A stretch of 37,990 bases of DNA from Chloroflexota bacterium (GCA_026389745.1 JAPLHG010000037.1:11732-49721), one strand, 5' to 3'; shown: positions 1-7,245, counted from the stretch's first letter. The notes: generated by a model not told the origin, from the sequence alone. Program-made: numbers and translations.

Positions 1-67
1 TCACGGGTTATGAAATATCCACTTGATACTTACCCTAATTTGGAGAATAACTTATATCATCTGTGAA

Positions 68-96
68 TGTCAATTGCTATCGGGGCCTGATATAAT
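68..96 (+). promoter_or_regulatory. Candidate extended -10 promoter for the M29 aminopeptidase gene
   Basis: A perfect TATAAT lies at 91-96, preceded by TGA at 88-90, which gives an extended -10 (TGn) arrangement. No convincing -35 sits at the usual distance; TTGCTA at 74-79 is too close. The start codon is 48 nt downstream of the -10, with a strong AGGAGG ribosome site at 131-136. The same TGATATAAT string occurs upstream of proB. Confidence 0.4.
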
Positions 97-143
97 ACTA
101 GGAATCGTAGTTTGAAGCCATATTAACTTAGGAGGATAGATTT

Positions 144-1253
144 ATGGCGGACATAAGAATTAGGAAATTGGCAGATTTGCTGGTGAATTATTCCGTGAAA
201 GTAAAACCCGGCGATAAAGTGGTAATACAGGAGGAGACCACCGGTGAGCCATTATTAAAGGCGGTATTTGCCCAGGTCTTACAGGCAGGGGGGCATCCCT
301 TTGTTATGCCAACACTCGCTGGGACAGAAGAGATGATGTATCACTATGGTACTGATGAGCAAATCAAGCATCTCCCTGGGCCATTTAAGCAGGTGATGAG
401 TACTTACGATGTCCGTATCTACATTCTGGCAGAATCCAATACCAAGTCGCTAAGTAACGTCGATCCTGCCAGAACGGTAATGCGCGCTAAGTCTCGCAGT
501 GAATTGATGAAAATTATGATGGAACGCTCTGCTTCAGGTGAGCTACGCTGGGTACTGGCGCCGTATCCCACCAATGCCTGTGCGCAGGATGCAGAGATGA
601 GCCTGATGGAATATGAGGACTTTGTCTATGGTGCTTGTCTGCCGGATATAAATGACCCCATCGGCTACTGGAAGCGGTTTGCGGCATGGCAGCAGAAGAT
701 TGTGGATTGGCTCAAGGGTAAGCAGAAAGTCCATGTCATCGGCAAAGATACCGACCTCCGAATGAGCATCGCCGGACGTAAATTCGAGAACTGCGACGGA
801 CGCATGAATATGCCCGACGGTGAGGTTTTCACGGGGCCGGTTGAGGATAGTATGGAAGGGCATGCTTATTTCTCTTACCCGGCTATCTATCACGGGCGTG
901 AGGTGACTGGCGTCCAACTCTGGTTTGAGAAGGGGCAGGTAGTGGAAGCGAAGGCAGAGAAGAATCAGGAGTATTTACTGAAAACAATTGCTACGGATGA
1001 GGGTGCCAAACGTGTTGGGGAATTTGCTATCGGCACCAATGAGGGTATTAAACGCTTCACCCGTGAGATTCTATTTGATGAGAAGATTGGTGGGAGTTTT
1101 CATATGGCGCTCGGTTCAGGCTATCCGGAGACGGGCAGTAAGAATGAATCAGCAATCCATTGGGATATGGTCTGTGATTTACGGGATGGTGGCGAAATCT
1201 GGGTCGATGATACTTTAGTGTACAAGAATGGCGAATTTATCATTAAGTTCTAG
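144..1253 (+). CDS. Aminopeptidase, M29 family (thermophilic metalloprotease type)
   Basis: This is a cytoplasmic dinuclear-metal aminopeptidase that removes N-terminal residues from peptides. At 369 aa it is slightly shorter than the roughly 400-residue AmpS/PepS/aminopeptidase T members. The M29 metal and catalytic residues are all present: Glu227 in the PDGE segment, Glu293 in GEFAIGTN, His320 in GSFHMALG, Tyr327 in SGYPETG, and His339 and Asp341 in IHWDMVCD. There is no signal peptide. The ATG start is well supported by the AGGAGG at 131-136. It is the first gene of the window, stands alone, and is followed by an AT-rich gap before the next small gene. Confidence in the family is high; the peptide substrate cannot be read from sequence. 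Confidence 0.93.
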   Translation: MADIRIRKLADLLVNYSVKVKPGDKVVIQEETTGEPLLKAVFAQVLQAGGHPFVMPTLAGTEEMMYHYGTDEQIKHLPGPFKQVMSTYDVRIYILAESNTKSLSNVDPARTVMRAKSRSELMKIMMERSASGELRWVLAPYPTNACAQDAEMSLMEYEDFVYGACLPDINDPIGYWKRFAAWQQKIVDWLKGKQKVHVIGKDTDLRMSIAGRKFENCDGRMNMPDGEVFTGPVEDSMEGHAYFSYPAIYHGREVTGVQLWFEKGQVVEAKAEKNQEYLLKTIATDEGAKRVGEFAIGTNEGIKRFTREILFDEKIGGSFHMALGSGYPETGSKNESAIHWDMVCDLRDGGEIWVDDTLVYKNGEFIIKF

Positions 1254-1306
1254 CTCGTATAGCAGGGCGGAGTTATTTTTTTGTAAAAATTTTGTCATTT
1301 TTCCTA

Positions 1307-1333
1307 TTGAATTCTGCACAAAAATGGTATATT
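1307..1333 (+). promoter_or_regulatory. Candidate promoter for the small zinc-ribbon gene
   Basis: TTGAAT at 1307-1312 and TATATT at 1328-1333 are separated by 15 nt. TGG directly before the -10 supplies an extended -10, which could compensate for the short spacer. Transcription would start near 1340, leaving a leader of about 85 nt. Part of that leader can pair (GGCTGT near 1362 with ACAGCC near 1385). Confidence 0.35.
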
Positions 1334-1423
1334 CTGTAATTTGAGGGAACAAATTATGTAAGGCTGTGCTGTCTTGTGGTGATAACAGCCGGTTTAAAAT
1401 AGGGTTCTCGGCAGGGGATTGAG

Positions 1424-1576
1424 ATGAGAAAGTCGGCCGGAGCGCGGCGCTGTCCTAGATGTGGCGGTAATATTTTTGTTGATAGGGATTATGATGGCTG
1501 GTATCTGGAATGCCTTCAGTGCAGTTATACCCGAGATTTGGATATTATTGCTGAGCCAGGACAGAGACGCGGTTAG
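1424..1576 (+). CDS. Small zinc-ribbon protein (50 aa)
   Basis: A short ORF whose product is built around two CxxC knuckles: Cys10-Pro-Arg-Cys13 and Cys30-Leu-Gln-Cys33, 16 residues apart, each followed by an aromatic or hydrophobic strand. This is the layout of a minimal rubredoxin-like zinc ribbon. The N terminus is basic and the C terminus is charged. An AGGGG at 1412-1416 lies seven bases before the ATG. The regular Cys spacing and the ribosome site argue for a real gene although it encodes only 50 residues. Many such ribbons bind nucleic acid or partner proteins, but no specific function can be assigned. It lies near two other small metal-binding proteins (1793-2245 and 2258-2506). Confidence 0.7.
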   Translation: MRKSAGARRCPRCGGNIFVDRDYDGWYLECLQCSYTRDLDIIAEPGQRRG

Positions 1577-1669
1577 TAAATTCATACAAGCATATTGAGC
1601 GCTACTTCATAAACCTGTATGATACAGATGTATGGGTGTGCGCTTAAAACTTACAAAATACGCGGGTTT

Positions 1670-1714
1670 CAATAGAGATATCTTTCGGAAGTAGGGATTA
1701 TCCGTACTCTATTG
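1670..1714 (+). other. Inverted repeat in the leader of the CxxCxxCC gene
   Basis: CAATAGAG at 1670-1677 is perfectly complementary to CTCTATTG at 1707-1714. A second pair, CGGA (1686-1689) with TCCG (1701-1704), nests inside the loop. A short palindrome, CCTACTGTAGG, follows near 1715-1725. The element sits within the 216-nt gap before the next gene. It may be a structured leader or chance pairing. Confidence 0.3.
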
Positions 1715-1792
1715 CCTACTGTAGGGTAGAACCTCAGAAACGAATCAAAATACAAGGCTTGTTCTGGTCTATTAGTGGGGAGGGTGGCTGAG

Positions 1793-2245
1793 GTGAGTAC
1801 TCCAGGTATCGTTTACGAAAGTAATTCCGGAGAACGGCAAACTGCCTTTCCCTGCTTCTGTTGTGGCATTTGCTGTAGTGATTATCAGGTACACCTGGAA
1901 TTGACAGAAGCTAAAGAGATTGCTGACCGCCTTGGTGTTTCTCTGCAGAATTTTCTGGATGACTACACTGACCCTCGTTGGCTAGGAATAGATAGTTATT
2001 TACTGCGGCACAACGCCGGTAGGTGCGTGTTTCTAGAACAAGAACAGGGAAGCGCCACCGGACTCTGCCGGATTCATGCTTTTAAGCCAATTGCTTGCCG
2101 CCAATGGTCAGCAAGTCCCTATCGGAGAGAGTGTCGTCAGGGACTCCTTAGGTATTGGGGTTTGTCTGTTGATGATGAGGGGAAGATAGTGGGTTCAGCT
2201 GAGGCATTGCAGTGTTTCCAATCATTTCTGGAGACGTTTAAGTAA
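1793..2245 (+). CDS. YkgJ-type CxxCxxCC-cluster protein
   Basis: The N-terminal half carries the dense cysteine signature FPCFCCGICC, with further cysteines in a GRCVFL segment, a GLCRIH segment, a PIACRQW segment and a YRREC segment. This is the pattern of the zinc- or iron-chelating YkgJ family (Pfam PF03692). The biochemical role of the family is unclear. I place the start at GTG 1793 because GGGGAGG at 1777-1783 is correctly spaced for it; in-frame GTG codons at 1775 and 1784 would put that ribosome site inside the gene. The product is 150 aa and soluble, with no signal peptide. The FmdB-type zinc ribbon begins 12 bases downstream, so the two are probably cotranscribed. Confidence 0.85.
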   Translation: MSTPGIVYESNSGERQTAFPCFCCGICCSDYQVHLELTEAKEIADRLGVSLQNFLDDYTDPRWLGIDSYLLRHNAGRCVFLEQEQGSATGLCRIHAFKPIACRQWSASPYRRECRQGLLRYWGLSVDDEGKIVGSAEALQCFQSFLETFK

Positions 2246-2257
2246 CAGGAGGTACTT

Positions 2258-2506
2258 ATGCCGATATACGAGTACGAATGTGGAAAGTGCCGTTTTCGGT
2301 TTGAATTGAAGAGGCATTTTGGAGAGGATGGCAGTGCCGATTGCCCACAGTGTCACGGCGAAGGTCGCCGTCTTTTCACATCAGTGCCCGTAATATTCAA
2401 ATGTTCAGGGTTTTATGTTATTGACCACCGTAAAGGAGATGCTCCGTCATCGGACGAAAAGAAAGTGGCAAACGTTGAGCCTGCCATAAACCTTAAAAAA
2501 GATTAG
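2258..2506 (+). CDS. FmdB-family zinc ribbon protein
   Basis: An 82-residue protein starting MPIYEYEC, with CxxC pairs at Cys8/Cys11 and Cys29/Cys32 and a conserved downstream GFY segment. This is the standard N-terminal signature of the FmdB/CxxC_CxxC_SSSS putative regulatory proteins (PF09723). The family is named after a regulator near formamidase genes, but most members have no tested role. An AGGAGG ribosome site lies about seven bases before the ATG. It follows the YkgJ-type gene closely and likely shares its transcript. The C-terminal 20 residues are charged and not conserved in the family, as far as I recall. Confidence 0.88.
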   Translation: MPIYEYECGKCRFRFELKRHFGEDGSADCPQCHGEGRRLFTSVPVIFKCSGFYVIDHRKGDAPSSDEKKVANVEPAINLKKD

Positions 2507-2653
2507 TGTCGGCTCGTTGCTCTCACAATTTTCACTCTGTCTTATACCGGAGACTCCAACTTAAGAAGTGTTACAATTGCTGGAACAGGTTGCCCTGTGT
2601 TAGTAAGCGAAATAGATGGATTTTGCGTTCTATTTGAAATCAGGTTTCGATAA

Positions 2654-3592
2654 ATGAAAGTTGCAGCGACACTTGTTGCAATTGCCTTCGCTCTGTACGT
2701 TGTTCTATCAGGATTGGGAGCCATTTTGATAATGGACATTCCTCGCTTGCCATTGGAGGGCTCCCCGTCTTCTGTCGGCTTGAATTATGAAGATGTCTCC
2801 TTTCTCAGTCGAGGTGATGGTGTAGTATTGAAGGGTTGGTATCTACCGGCTCAGGGAGATACTGTCATCATTATTGTGAACGGTGGGTTTCAAAATCGTA
2901 TAGATTATGAAATTGACACATTGGGATTGGCCCGCGACTTGGTAGAAAGGGGATATAACCTCTTACTGTTTGACTTGCGGGGTAGGGGCGAGTCACAGGG
3001 AAGAGGCCGTCCTTTATCAAACATTGACAGTGATATAGGAGGCGCGGTCGATTACCTCAGTAGCAGGGGGTACTCCGTAGAGAGTATTGGTATCATTGGA
3101 TTTTGCTCCGGGGCCGCTTCGTCATGCATTTTTGCAAGTAGGAATAACGTAGGTGCCTTAGCATTAGATGGTTGTTTTGCCAGTGTACGCGGTATGGTGA
3201 CGAAACAGGCGATCGAAAGGGGTATTCCCAAATTTCTCTTAGATGCATTCTTGCCTGGATTAACCTTTATGGTGAAGACCTTCTATGGCTTTGAACCAAT
3301 AGACACAATAGATGTTGTTCCTGATGTTAAATGTCCCATTTTTTTCATACATGACGGAAATGATGTTCTGATTTCATGGGAAGAAACCTACCGGCTTTTT
3401 AAGGCGTCGAATAACCCGGCTAATGAGATTTGGGAGGTCAGCGAGACTCAGCATAGCCAATCATATAAAAGATATCCTGACGAGTATGTGGCCAGGTTAG
3501 ATGGCTTCTTTGCTACCAGACTAAAAAGCGATCTCACCGGAGATGGAATTAAAGGGTGTCTAAATAGTGCTGGTGTTTTGTCGCAGAAATAG
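2654..3592 (+). CDS. Membrane-anchored alpha/beta hydrolase with a Cys at the nucleophile position
   Basis: Residues 1-27 form one hydrophobic segment that probably anchors the protein in the membrane. The rest is an alpha/beta-hydrolase fold of the COG1073 kind: an oxyanion-type NGGF segment, FDLRGRGES, the nucleophile elbow IGFCSGA, the acid segment HDGNDV (Asp237) and the base segment TQHSQSY (His267). In the elbow (G-x-Nuc-x-G) the nucleophile position is Cys151, with Ser152 next to it, whereas most relatives have Ser. Dienelactone hydrolase is the classical Cys example. The ATG follows an in-frame stop directly and no strong ribosome site precedes it. The last 25 residues look unlike the family; the gene abuts a broken O-antigen-ligase remnant, so its 3' end may be rearranged. 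The substrate is unknown. Confidence 0.85.
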   Translation: MKVAATLVAIAFALYVVLSGLGAILIMDIPRLPLEGSPSSVGLNYEDVSFLSRGDGVVLKGWYLPAQGDTVIIIVNGGFQNRIDYEIDTLGLARDLVERGYNLLLFDLRGRGESQGRGRPLSNIDSDIGGAVDYLSSRGYSVESIGIIGFCSGAASSCIFASRNNVGALALDGCFASVRGMVTKQAIERGIPKFLLDAFLPGLTFMVKTFYGFEPIDTIDVVPDVKCPIFFIHDGNDVLISWEETYRLFKASNNPANEIWEVSETQHSQSYKRYPDEYVARLDGFFATRLKSDLTGDGIKGCLNSAGVLSQK

Positions 3593-3969
3593 AGGGGTCA
3601 ATGGATTCTGCCTCCTGAAATCAATAGTTATTATGGTACAAGGGAAATTCATGTACATAATTCTTATCTTCAGCTTTATTCCGATACAGGCATCTTGGGT
3701 GTGCTAGTTCTTATTATGGCAGTTCTAATCTTTATGAGACTTTCAATAAATATCCTATCGTCATCTAAGCAAAACTCTTGGTATGGGGCAGGAGTGGGTC
3801 TAATCGGTGGCATTATTGCCGGGGCAGTCTTTGGCTTTTTGATGTTACTACCACGGGAACCATTGTGACTACTACCAGTTATATCTATCTGAATGTTCCG
3901 TTGTTATGGATTTGGGCGGCTCTATTTGTAGTTTGCCATAAACGTATTAGCCCTCAGGATAAGAAATAA
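3593..3969 (+). pseudogene. 5'-truncated, frameshifted remnant of an O-antigen ligase/polymerase (Wzy_C type)
   Basis: Immediately after the hydrolase stop, and in the same frame, the sequence reads WILPPEINSYYGTREIH followed by VHNSYLQLYSDTGILGVL. The HNSYLQ...TGILG block is the hallmark of the O-antigen ligase/Wzy C-terminal domain (PF04932). After a transmembrane segment the frame changes at a T run (3836-3840). One extra T would join it to FDVTTTGTIV and then VPLLWIWAALFVVCHKR, ending at 3969. Only the last 125 codons or so remain; the roughly 300-residue N-terminal part and any start codon are missing. It would have been a polytopic membrane protein of surface-polysaccharide assembly. 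I read this as gene decay or a recombination scar. Confidence 0.72.
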
Positions 3970-4142
3970 AAGATGAGTTGGGGATTGAAATTGTCAGCAA
4001 GTATATTTATTATTAATTGCACCGTTCTGCCCAATTAGAGCTGGGAAAATCTAGGAAACAAGATTTGGGAAGAAAGAGCGATACAAACTTCCCATTAAGA
4101 CGCAAGAAACCTTGAGGTCAAGCTTCTAGGTAAGAGGACAAA

Positions 4143-4751
4143 ATGGAATTGAAACTGATTTCCAAGCTCCCATTCGCCCTTCGAAGAGGTTTCGTCCATA
4201 TACTTGTTGGTTTAGCTATTGGCGTTGCCGCTCTATTTTTGCCCAGAGTTCTACTTCTATCTCTGTTGGGAGTAGCGGCCTTTCTTTTCCTGCTGTTTGA
4301 ATTTATCAGATTCATGTCGCCAATAGTAAACCAGTGGTTCAACTCGTTTTTCAAGTTAGTCTTGCGGGGATCGGAGACGTCGCACCTCACTGGCGCCAGT
4401 TATCTGTTACTTGCCTCGTTGATTTCCTTTCTTATCTTTACTCGAGATGTCGCAGTGGTGTCAGTGTGTTTTCTAGCAGTCGGTGATGCTTTGGCGACTG
4501 TCATCGGCGAGTATAATGGCGGAAAGAGATTGTGGAATAAAACACTGGAAAGCGACCTGTCGTGTCTCTTAGCCTGTTTAGTAGTCGGATTTATCTTGTA
4601 CTATGCAGGACTGAATGTTTCTGTACCTACGGTTGTTGTCGGCTCAATAGTTGCCGCAATTGCCGAGGCGCTCCCGTTGCCAGTGGATGATAATCTGACA
4701 ATTCCGTTTTTTGCGGGGCTAGCAATGACTCTTATGCAATTTGTTATCTGA
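4143..4751 (+). CDS. Polyprenol/diacylglycerol kinase-like membrane protein (SEC59/DGK1/CdsA superfamily)
   Basis: A 202-aa protein with about six transmembrane segments. It shows the pattern of CTP-dependent lipid kinases related to dolichol kinase: an early RRGFVH segment, FEFIR after the second helix, TGASYLL in the middle, the GDALATVIGEYNGGKRLWNKTLES signature, and EALPLPVDDNLTIPF near the end. It may phosphorylate a polyprenol, diacylglycerol or phytol-like alcohol at the inner membrane. An AGAGG lies about six bases before the ATG. It sits after the O-antigen-ligase remnant and before the TauE-like gene with no clear operon partner. The lipid substrate is not determinable. Confidence 0.8.
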   Translation: MELKLISKLPFALRRGFVHILVGLAIGVAALFLPRVLLLSLLGVAAFLFLLFEFIRFMSPIVNQWFNSFFKLVLRGSETSHLTGASYLLLASLISFLIFTRDVAVVSVCFLAVGDALATVIGEYNGGKRLWNKTLESDLSCLLACLVVGFILYYAGLNVSVPTVVVGSIVAAIAEALPLPVDDNLTIPFFAGLAMTLMQFVI

Positions 4752-4863
4752 GTGTGGTCATCTCTGTGCATCTGCCTTGTCGCATGAAGTTCCTTTTTGG
4801 CTAATCTGCTCGGGCATTAGAGACGAGAGGCTATCACCAGAATACAATTACAGGTTAATTACA

Positions 4864-5693
4864 ATGCTAAATATGGTATCTCTCGGTTTGATGTCAATCG
4901 TTGTAGGCTTTATTGGTTCACTGACCGGTTTAGGTGGTGCCAGCATTCTTGTACCTATATTGGTCTTTCTCGGCATACCGGTTAAGGAGGCAATAGCATC
5001 TGGAATGATGGCTATCATAGCCACTTCCAGCGGTTCTGCTTCGTCTTATGTAAGAGAGCATATCACCAACATTAGAGCGGCGATGTATCTTGAGATGTTC
5101 ACAATTATAGGTGCATAGTAGGCGCCACAATCACGACCATAATTAATCCTACTTATCTGTATTTTTTCTTCGCGGCATTCTTGCTTACTTCGTTTGCTAA
5201 ATTTAAGGAGTCAATTACAAAAGAGTTCGTTCCATCAGAGAGCCAGGATGGGGTCTCGAAGTGGCTCCAATTGAAAGGTAGCTACTTCGATGAATCTGCT
5301 AATAAGGTCGTCGAATACAAGGTGAACAATGCTGTCCTTGGTGGGATGGGGATGTTGGTGGCAGGATTAGCTGCCGGAATGCTTGGCATTGGTGCTGGTG
5401 CTTTTAAGGTAATGGTCCATGAGTATATACTGAAAATGCCTCCAAAGGTCTCCAGCACGACGAGCAGTTTTGTCATTGGTATGACAGCGCTGGCTGGCAT
5501 CAGTGTTTATCTCTTTTCAGGGCTAATGAATCTGACTCTAATGGCTCCTATGGCTATCGGAACAACAATTGGTGCTGTGGTCGGTGGTAGAGTTCTGAAT
5601 CACATCAGTAATAGAACTCTGAGAATCCTCTTTTTTGTAATCGTCGCTTTGCTGATTGCTCAGATGTTGTACAAAGGAGTGATGTCTTTATGA
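4864..5693 (+). pseudogene. TauE/SafE-family exporter, interrupted by a one-base frameshift
   Basis: From ATG 4864 the frame encodes the first half of a TauE/SafE anion permease (GFIGSLTGLGGASILVPIL, then GMMAIIATSSGSASSYV) and stops at 5116-5118. From 5115 a second frame continues without loss as IVGATITTIINPTYLYFFFAAFLL, then a soluble loop and the second half with GLAAGMLGIGAGAFKVMV and GTTIGAVVGGRVL, ending at 5693. One base appears to be missing at about 5112-5115. Restored, it would be about 277 aa with seven or eight membrane helices, the normal family size. The last four bases overlap the next gene (ATGA). Because everything else is intact, this may be a recent mutation or an assembly error. 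Confidence 0.82.
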
Positions 5694-6079
5694 GGGTCAA
5701 CAAATTAGGCGGTAGTGAACCTAAATTTGAAAAAGCCATTGGCTATTTGCTGATAATAGGGGTTATTATTAGCCTGCTTTTAGAGATTGTTGGCGTCGTC
5801 ATCCTTTATCGCTCTTATGGGAATTTGAATATTTCGCAAGACGCGAACATGTATATTAAGGGACGTGATTTTTTTAGTTTTATATATCAGCAGATTACGG
5901 AAAAACACACAACAAATGCCATCCTATTTATGACTGCAGGTATAATCGTATTGATTTTAACTCCTTATGTCCGAGTGATTGCATCAGTCTTTTATTTTGC
6001 ATGGCAGAGGAATATCAGATACGTATTGGTAACATTGTTTGTCCTCGTGGTGGTAACTTTAAGTCTGGCTTTCCACTGA
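5690..6079 (+). CDS. DUF1634 membrane protein
   Basis: A 129-residue protein with three hydrophobic helices (about residues 17-42, 80-98 and 107-127) and a conserved LTPYVRVIASVFYFAWQRNIRY stretch. This matches DUF1634 (PF07843), a family repeatedly encoded next to TauE/SafE exporters and presumed to work with them. Here its ATG overlaps the exporter stop codon by four bases, so translation is coupled. Its frame is fully intact although the exporter frame is broken, which hints that the exporter frameshift is recent or artefactual. No biochemical function is known. Confidence 0.82.
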   Translation: MRVNKLGGSEPKFEKAIGYLLIIGVIISLLLEIVGVVILYRSYGNLNISQDANMYIKGRDFFSFIYQQITEKHTTNAILFMTAGIIVLILTPYVRVIASVFYFAWQRNIRYVLVTLFVLVVVTLSLAFH

Positions 6080-6196
6080 ATAACAGTTGATTTTTCCCAT
6101 AAGGTGATTGTTTGTTGGGAACATGATTTTCGTGTTAAAGAATGGTGTGAGGAAAGTGGTGAAGATGCAGCCGTCAGCGATGATTCTTTAGTAATC

Positions 6197-6225
6197 TTGA
6201 CAGGTAATTTATCTAGGACTAACAT
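6197..6225 (+). promoter_or_regulatory. Candidate promoter for the repeat-containing secreted protein
   Basis: A perfect -35 TTGACA at 6197-6202 is followed after 17 nt by TAACAT (6220-6225, four of six matches). A start near 6232 would precede the AGGAGG at 6244-6249. The neighbouring TATAAT at 6225-6230 is 22 nt from the -35 and less well placed. Confidence 0.45.
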
Positions 6226-6256
6226 ATAATTAATTAGGGTTGCAGGAGGTTGTAAA

Positions 6257-6820
6257 TTGTTTAAGAAAATATTGCTGCTTGCTTCAGTTGTAGCAATTTT
6301 GTCTATAGTGTCTTTAGCTTTTGCACCCGCGGTTTTTGCGGATGATAGTTCCGGGAAGACGGGTACCGAGTCAGAAGCACAAAAAGTAAAAATCTTCCAG
6401 CAACTCCTCAAGATGAGCGAGACAAAGGTTGACACAACCCTTGCCAAGTGGGTCTCTGCTGGCAAAATAACCCAGGACCAGGCTGACAAAATCAAGCAGG
6501 CATGGCAAACTGCTCACGCCAAAATCGTTAAATTGGCTATCTTTGAAAAACTCGTCAAGATGAGCGAGACAAAGGTTGACACAACCCTTGCCAAGTGGGT
6601 CTCTGCTGGCAAAATAACTCCGGGCCAGTCGACTAAAATTAAAGATGCCTGGCAGAAGGCTCGCACTACAATCGGCAAGGTGGTTATCGCTGACAAACTT
6701 CTGAAAATGAATGAGACGAAGGTAAATGACACCCTTGCGAAGCTGGTCGCTGATGGGAAAATCACCCACGAGCAGGCTGACAAAGTCAAGGCATGGTGGG
6801 TATCAAAACAAAGCAAATAG
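6257..6820 (+). CDS. Secreted protein made of three 49-residue helical repeats
   Basis: The TTG start has an AGGAGG seven bases upstream. Residues 1-28 form a signal peptide ending near FADD. The mature part holds three tandem repeats of 49 residues, each with the core KMSETKVDTTLAKWVSAGKI followed by T-x-x-Q-x-x-KIK-x-x-W. The core resembles the short helical repeats of some secreted proteins such as DUF2680, where an 'AKLV..GKIT..QADKI' unit recurs, but I cannot assign a Pfam family with certainty. The repeats are Lys-rich and cysteine-free, and probably form helical pairs. Two of the three share a stretch identical at the DNA level (see the repeat entries). The protein is probably exported by Sec and could bind other proteins or wall components; that is inference. 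Length is 187 aa. Confidence 0.82.
   Translation: MFKKILLLASVVAILSIVSLAFAPAVFADDSSGKTGTESEAQKVKIFQQLLKMSETKVDTTLAKWVSAGKITQDQADKIKQAWQTAHAKIVKLAIFEKLVKMSETKVDTTLAKWVSAGKITPGQSTKIKDAWQKARTTIGKVVIADKLLKMNETKVNDTLAKLVADGKITHEQADKVKAWWVSKQSK
6408..6471 (+). repeat. 64-bp exact direct repeat, copy 1
   Basis: These 64 bases are identical to 6555-6618, exactly 147 nt (49 codons) away. Both lie in the repeat-protein gene and encode the same KMSETKVDTTLAKWVSAGKI segment. Identity at synonymous positions indicates recent duplication or gene conversion. Confidence 0.9.
6555..6618 (+). repeat. 64-bp exact direct repeat, copy 2
   Basis: Identical to 6408-6471. A third, diverged unit begins about 147 nt further on, near 6702, with only partial base identity, so the 147-nt period holds across all three units. 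Confidence 0.9.
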
Positions 6821-6939
6821 ACTGTTAAGCAGAATTGCCTGCACTGACTTCATGGATGATGTAGCTCCGAAATGTTACCAATCATAAGGGCGGGTGCAAT
6901 CGTTTCAAGCTGGGTGAAGAATATGTATATTGGCTCGTG

Positions 6940-6972
6940 TTGGGTTATACTGTACACCGAACGATAACCCAA
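6940..6972 (+). other. 9-bp inverted repeat around a TATACT box upstream of the DUF3343 gene
   Basis: TTGGGTTAT (6940-6948) and ATAACCCAA (6964-6972) are perfect reverse complements with a 15-nt loop. A -10-like TATACT (6946-6951) overlaps the left arm. There is no T tract after it. It could be an operator for the DUF3343 gene at 7006 or a weak terminator for the repeat-protein gene. Confidence 0.4.
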
Positions 6973-7005
6973 AGGCACTAGAGTAATTGAGAGGGTTGTG
7001 TATAA

Positions 7006-7227
7006 ATGAAATACGGAGTCGCCCTTTTCTACACAACCTCTTCCGCAATGCAGGCTCAGAAAACCTTACTTACAGCAGGATATGGTGTTACTTTAATTCC
7101 AACTCCCCGCCAGTTCTCCAGTGATTGCGGCATTACCATCCGTTTTAACTGGCACGAGCAGGAGTCAGTCAAGGAAGTGCTGGGAAAAGCCGGAGTTGAG
7201 ATTCAAGCGATACACGAATTAAAGTGA
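7006..7227 (+). CDS. DUF3343 protein (putative Se/S-carrier-like)
   Basis: A 73-aa protein matching DUF3343 (PF11823): an N-terminal FYTTSSAMQAQKTLLTAGYGV segment, then IPTPRQFSSDCGITIRF, then a C-terminal helix. The conserved SSDCG contains the one cysteine the family keeps, which is why these proteins have been called putative selenium/sulfur carriers and why they often lie near selenium or sulfur genes. No selD, selA or sulfur-relay gene is visible here, so the role is open. A GAGAGGG stretch (about 6989-6995) acts as ribosome site. A perfect inverted repeat precedes the gene. Confidence 0.85.
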   Translation: MKYGVALFYTTSSAMQAQKTLLTAGYGVTLIPTPRQFSSDCGITIRFNWHEQESVKEVLGKAGVEIQAIHELK

Positions 7228-7245
7228 TAGAACTTCACTCTTACC

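Noticed and set aside
543..917. 124-aa minus-strand frame within the aminopeptidase gene
   Set aside because: It lies antisense to a fully conserved M29 gene and its product resembles no family; it is a shadow of the coding frame.
4741..4863. Upstream extension of the TauE/SafE frame from a TTG at 4741
   Set aside because: The extra 41 residues are not hydrophobic and do not match the family; the conserved N-terminal helix begins at ATG 4864.
6225..6230. TATAAT before the repeat-protein gene as the -10
   Set aside because: It is 22 nt from the good TTGACA; TAACAT at exactly 17 nt is the better fit.
6371..6816. Minus-strand frames with internal repeats opposite the repeat protein
   Set aside because: The repeats mirror the 147-bp DNA repeats of the plus-strand gene, which has a signal peptide and a ribosome site; the minus frames have neither.
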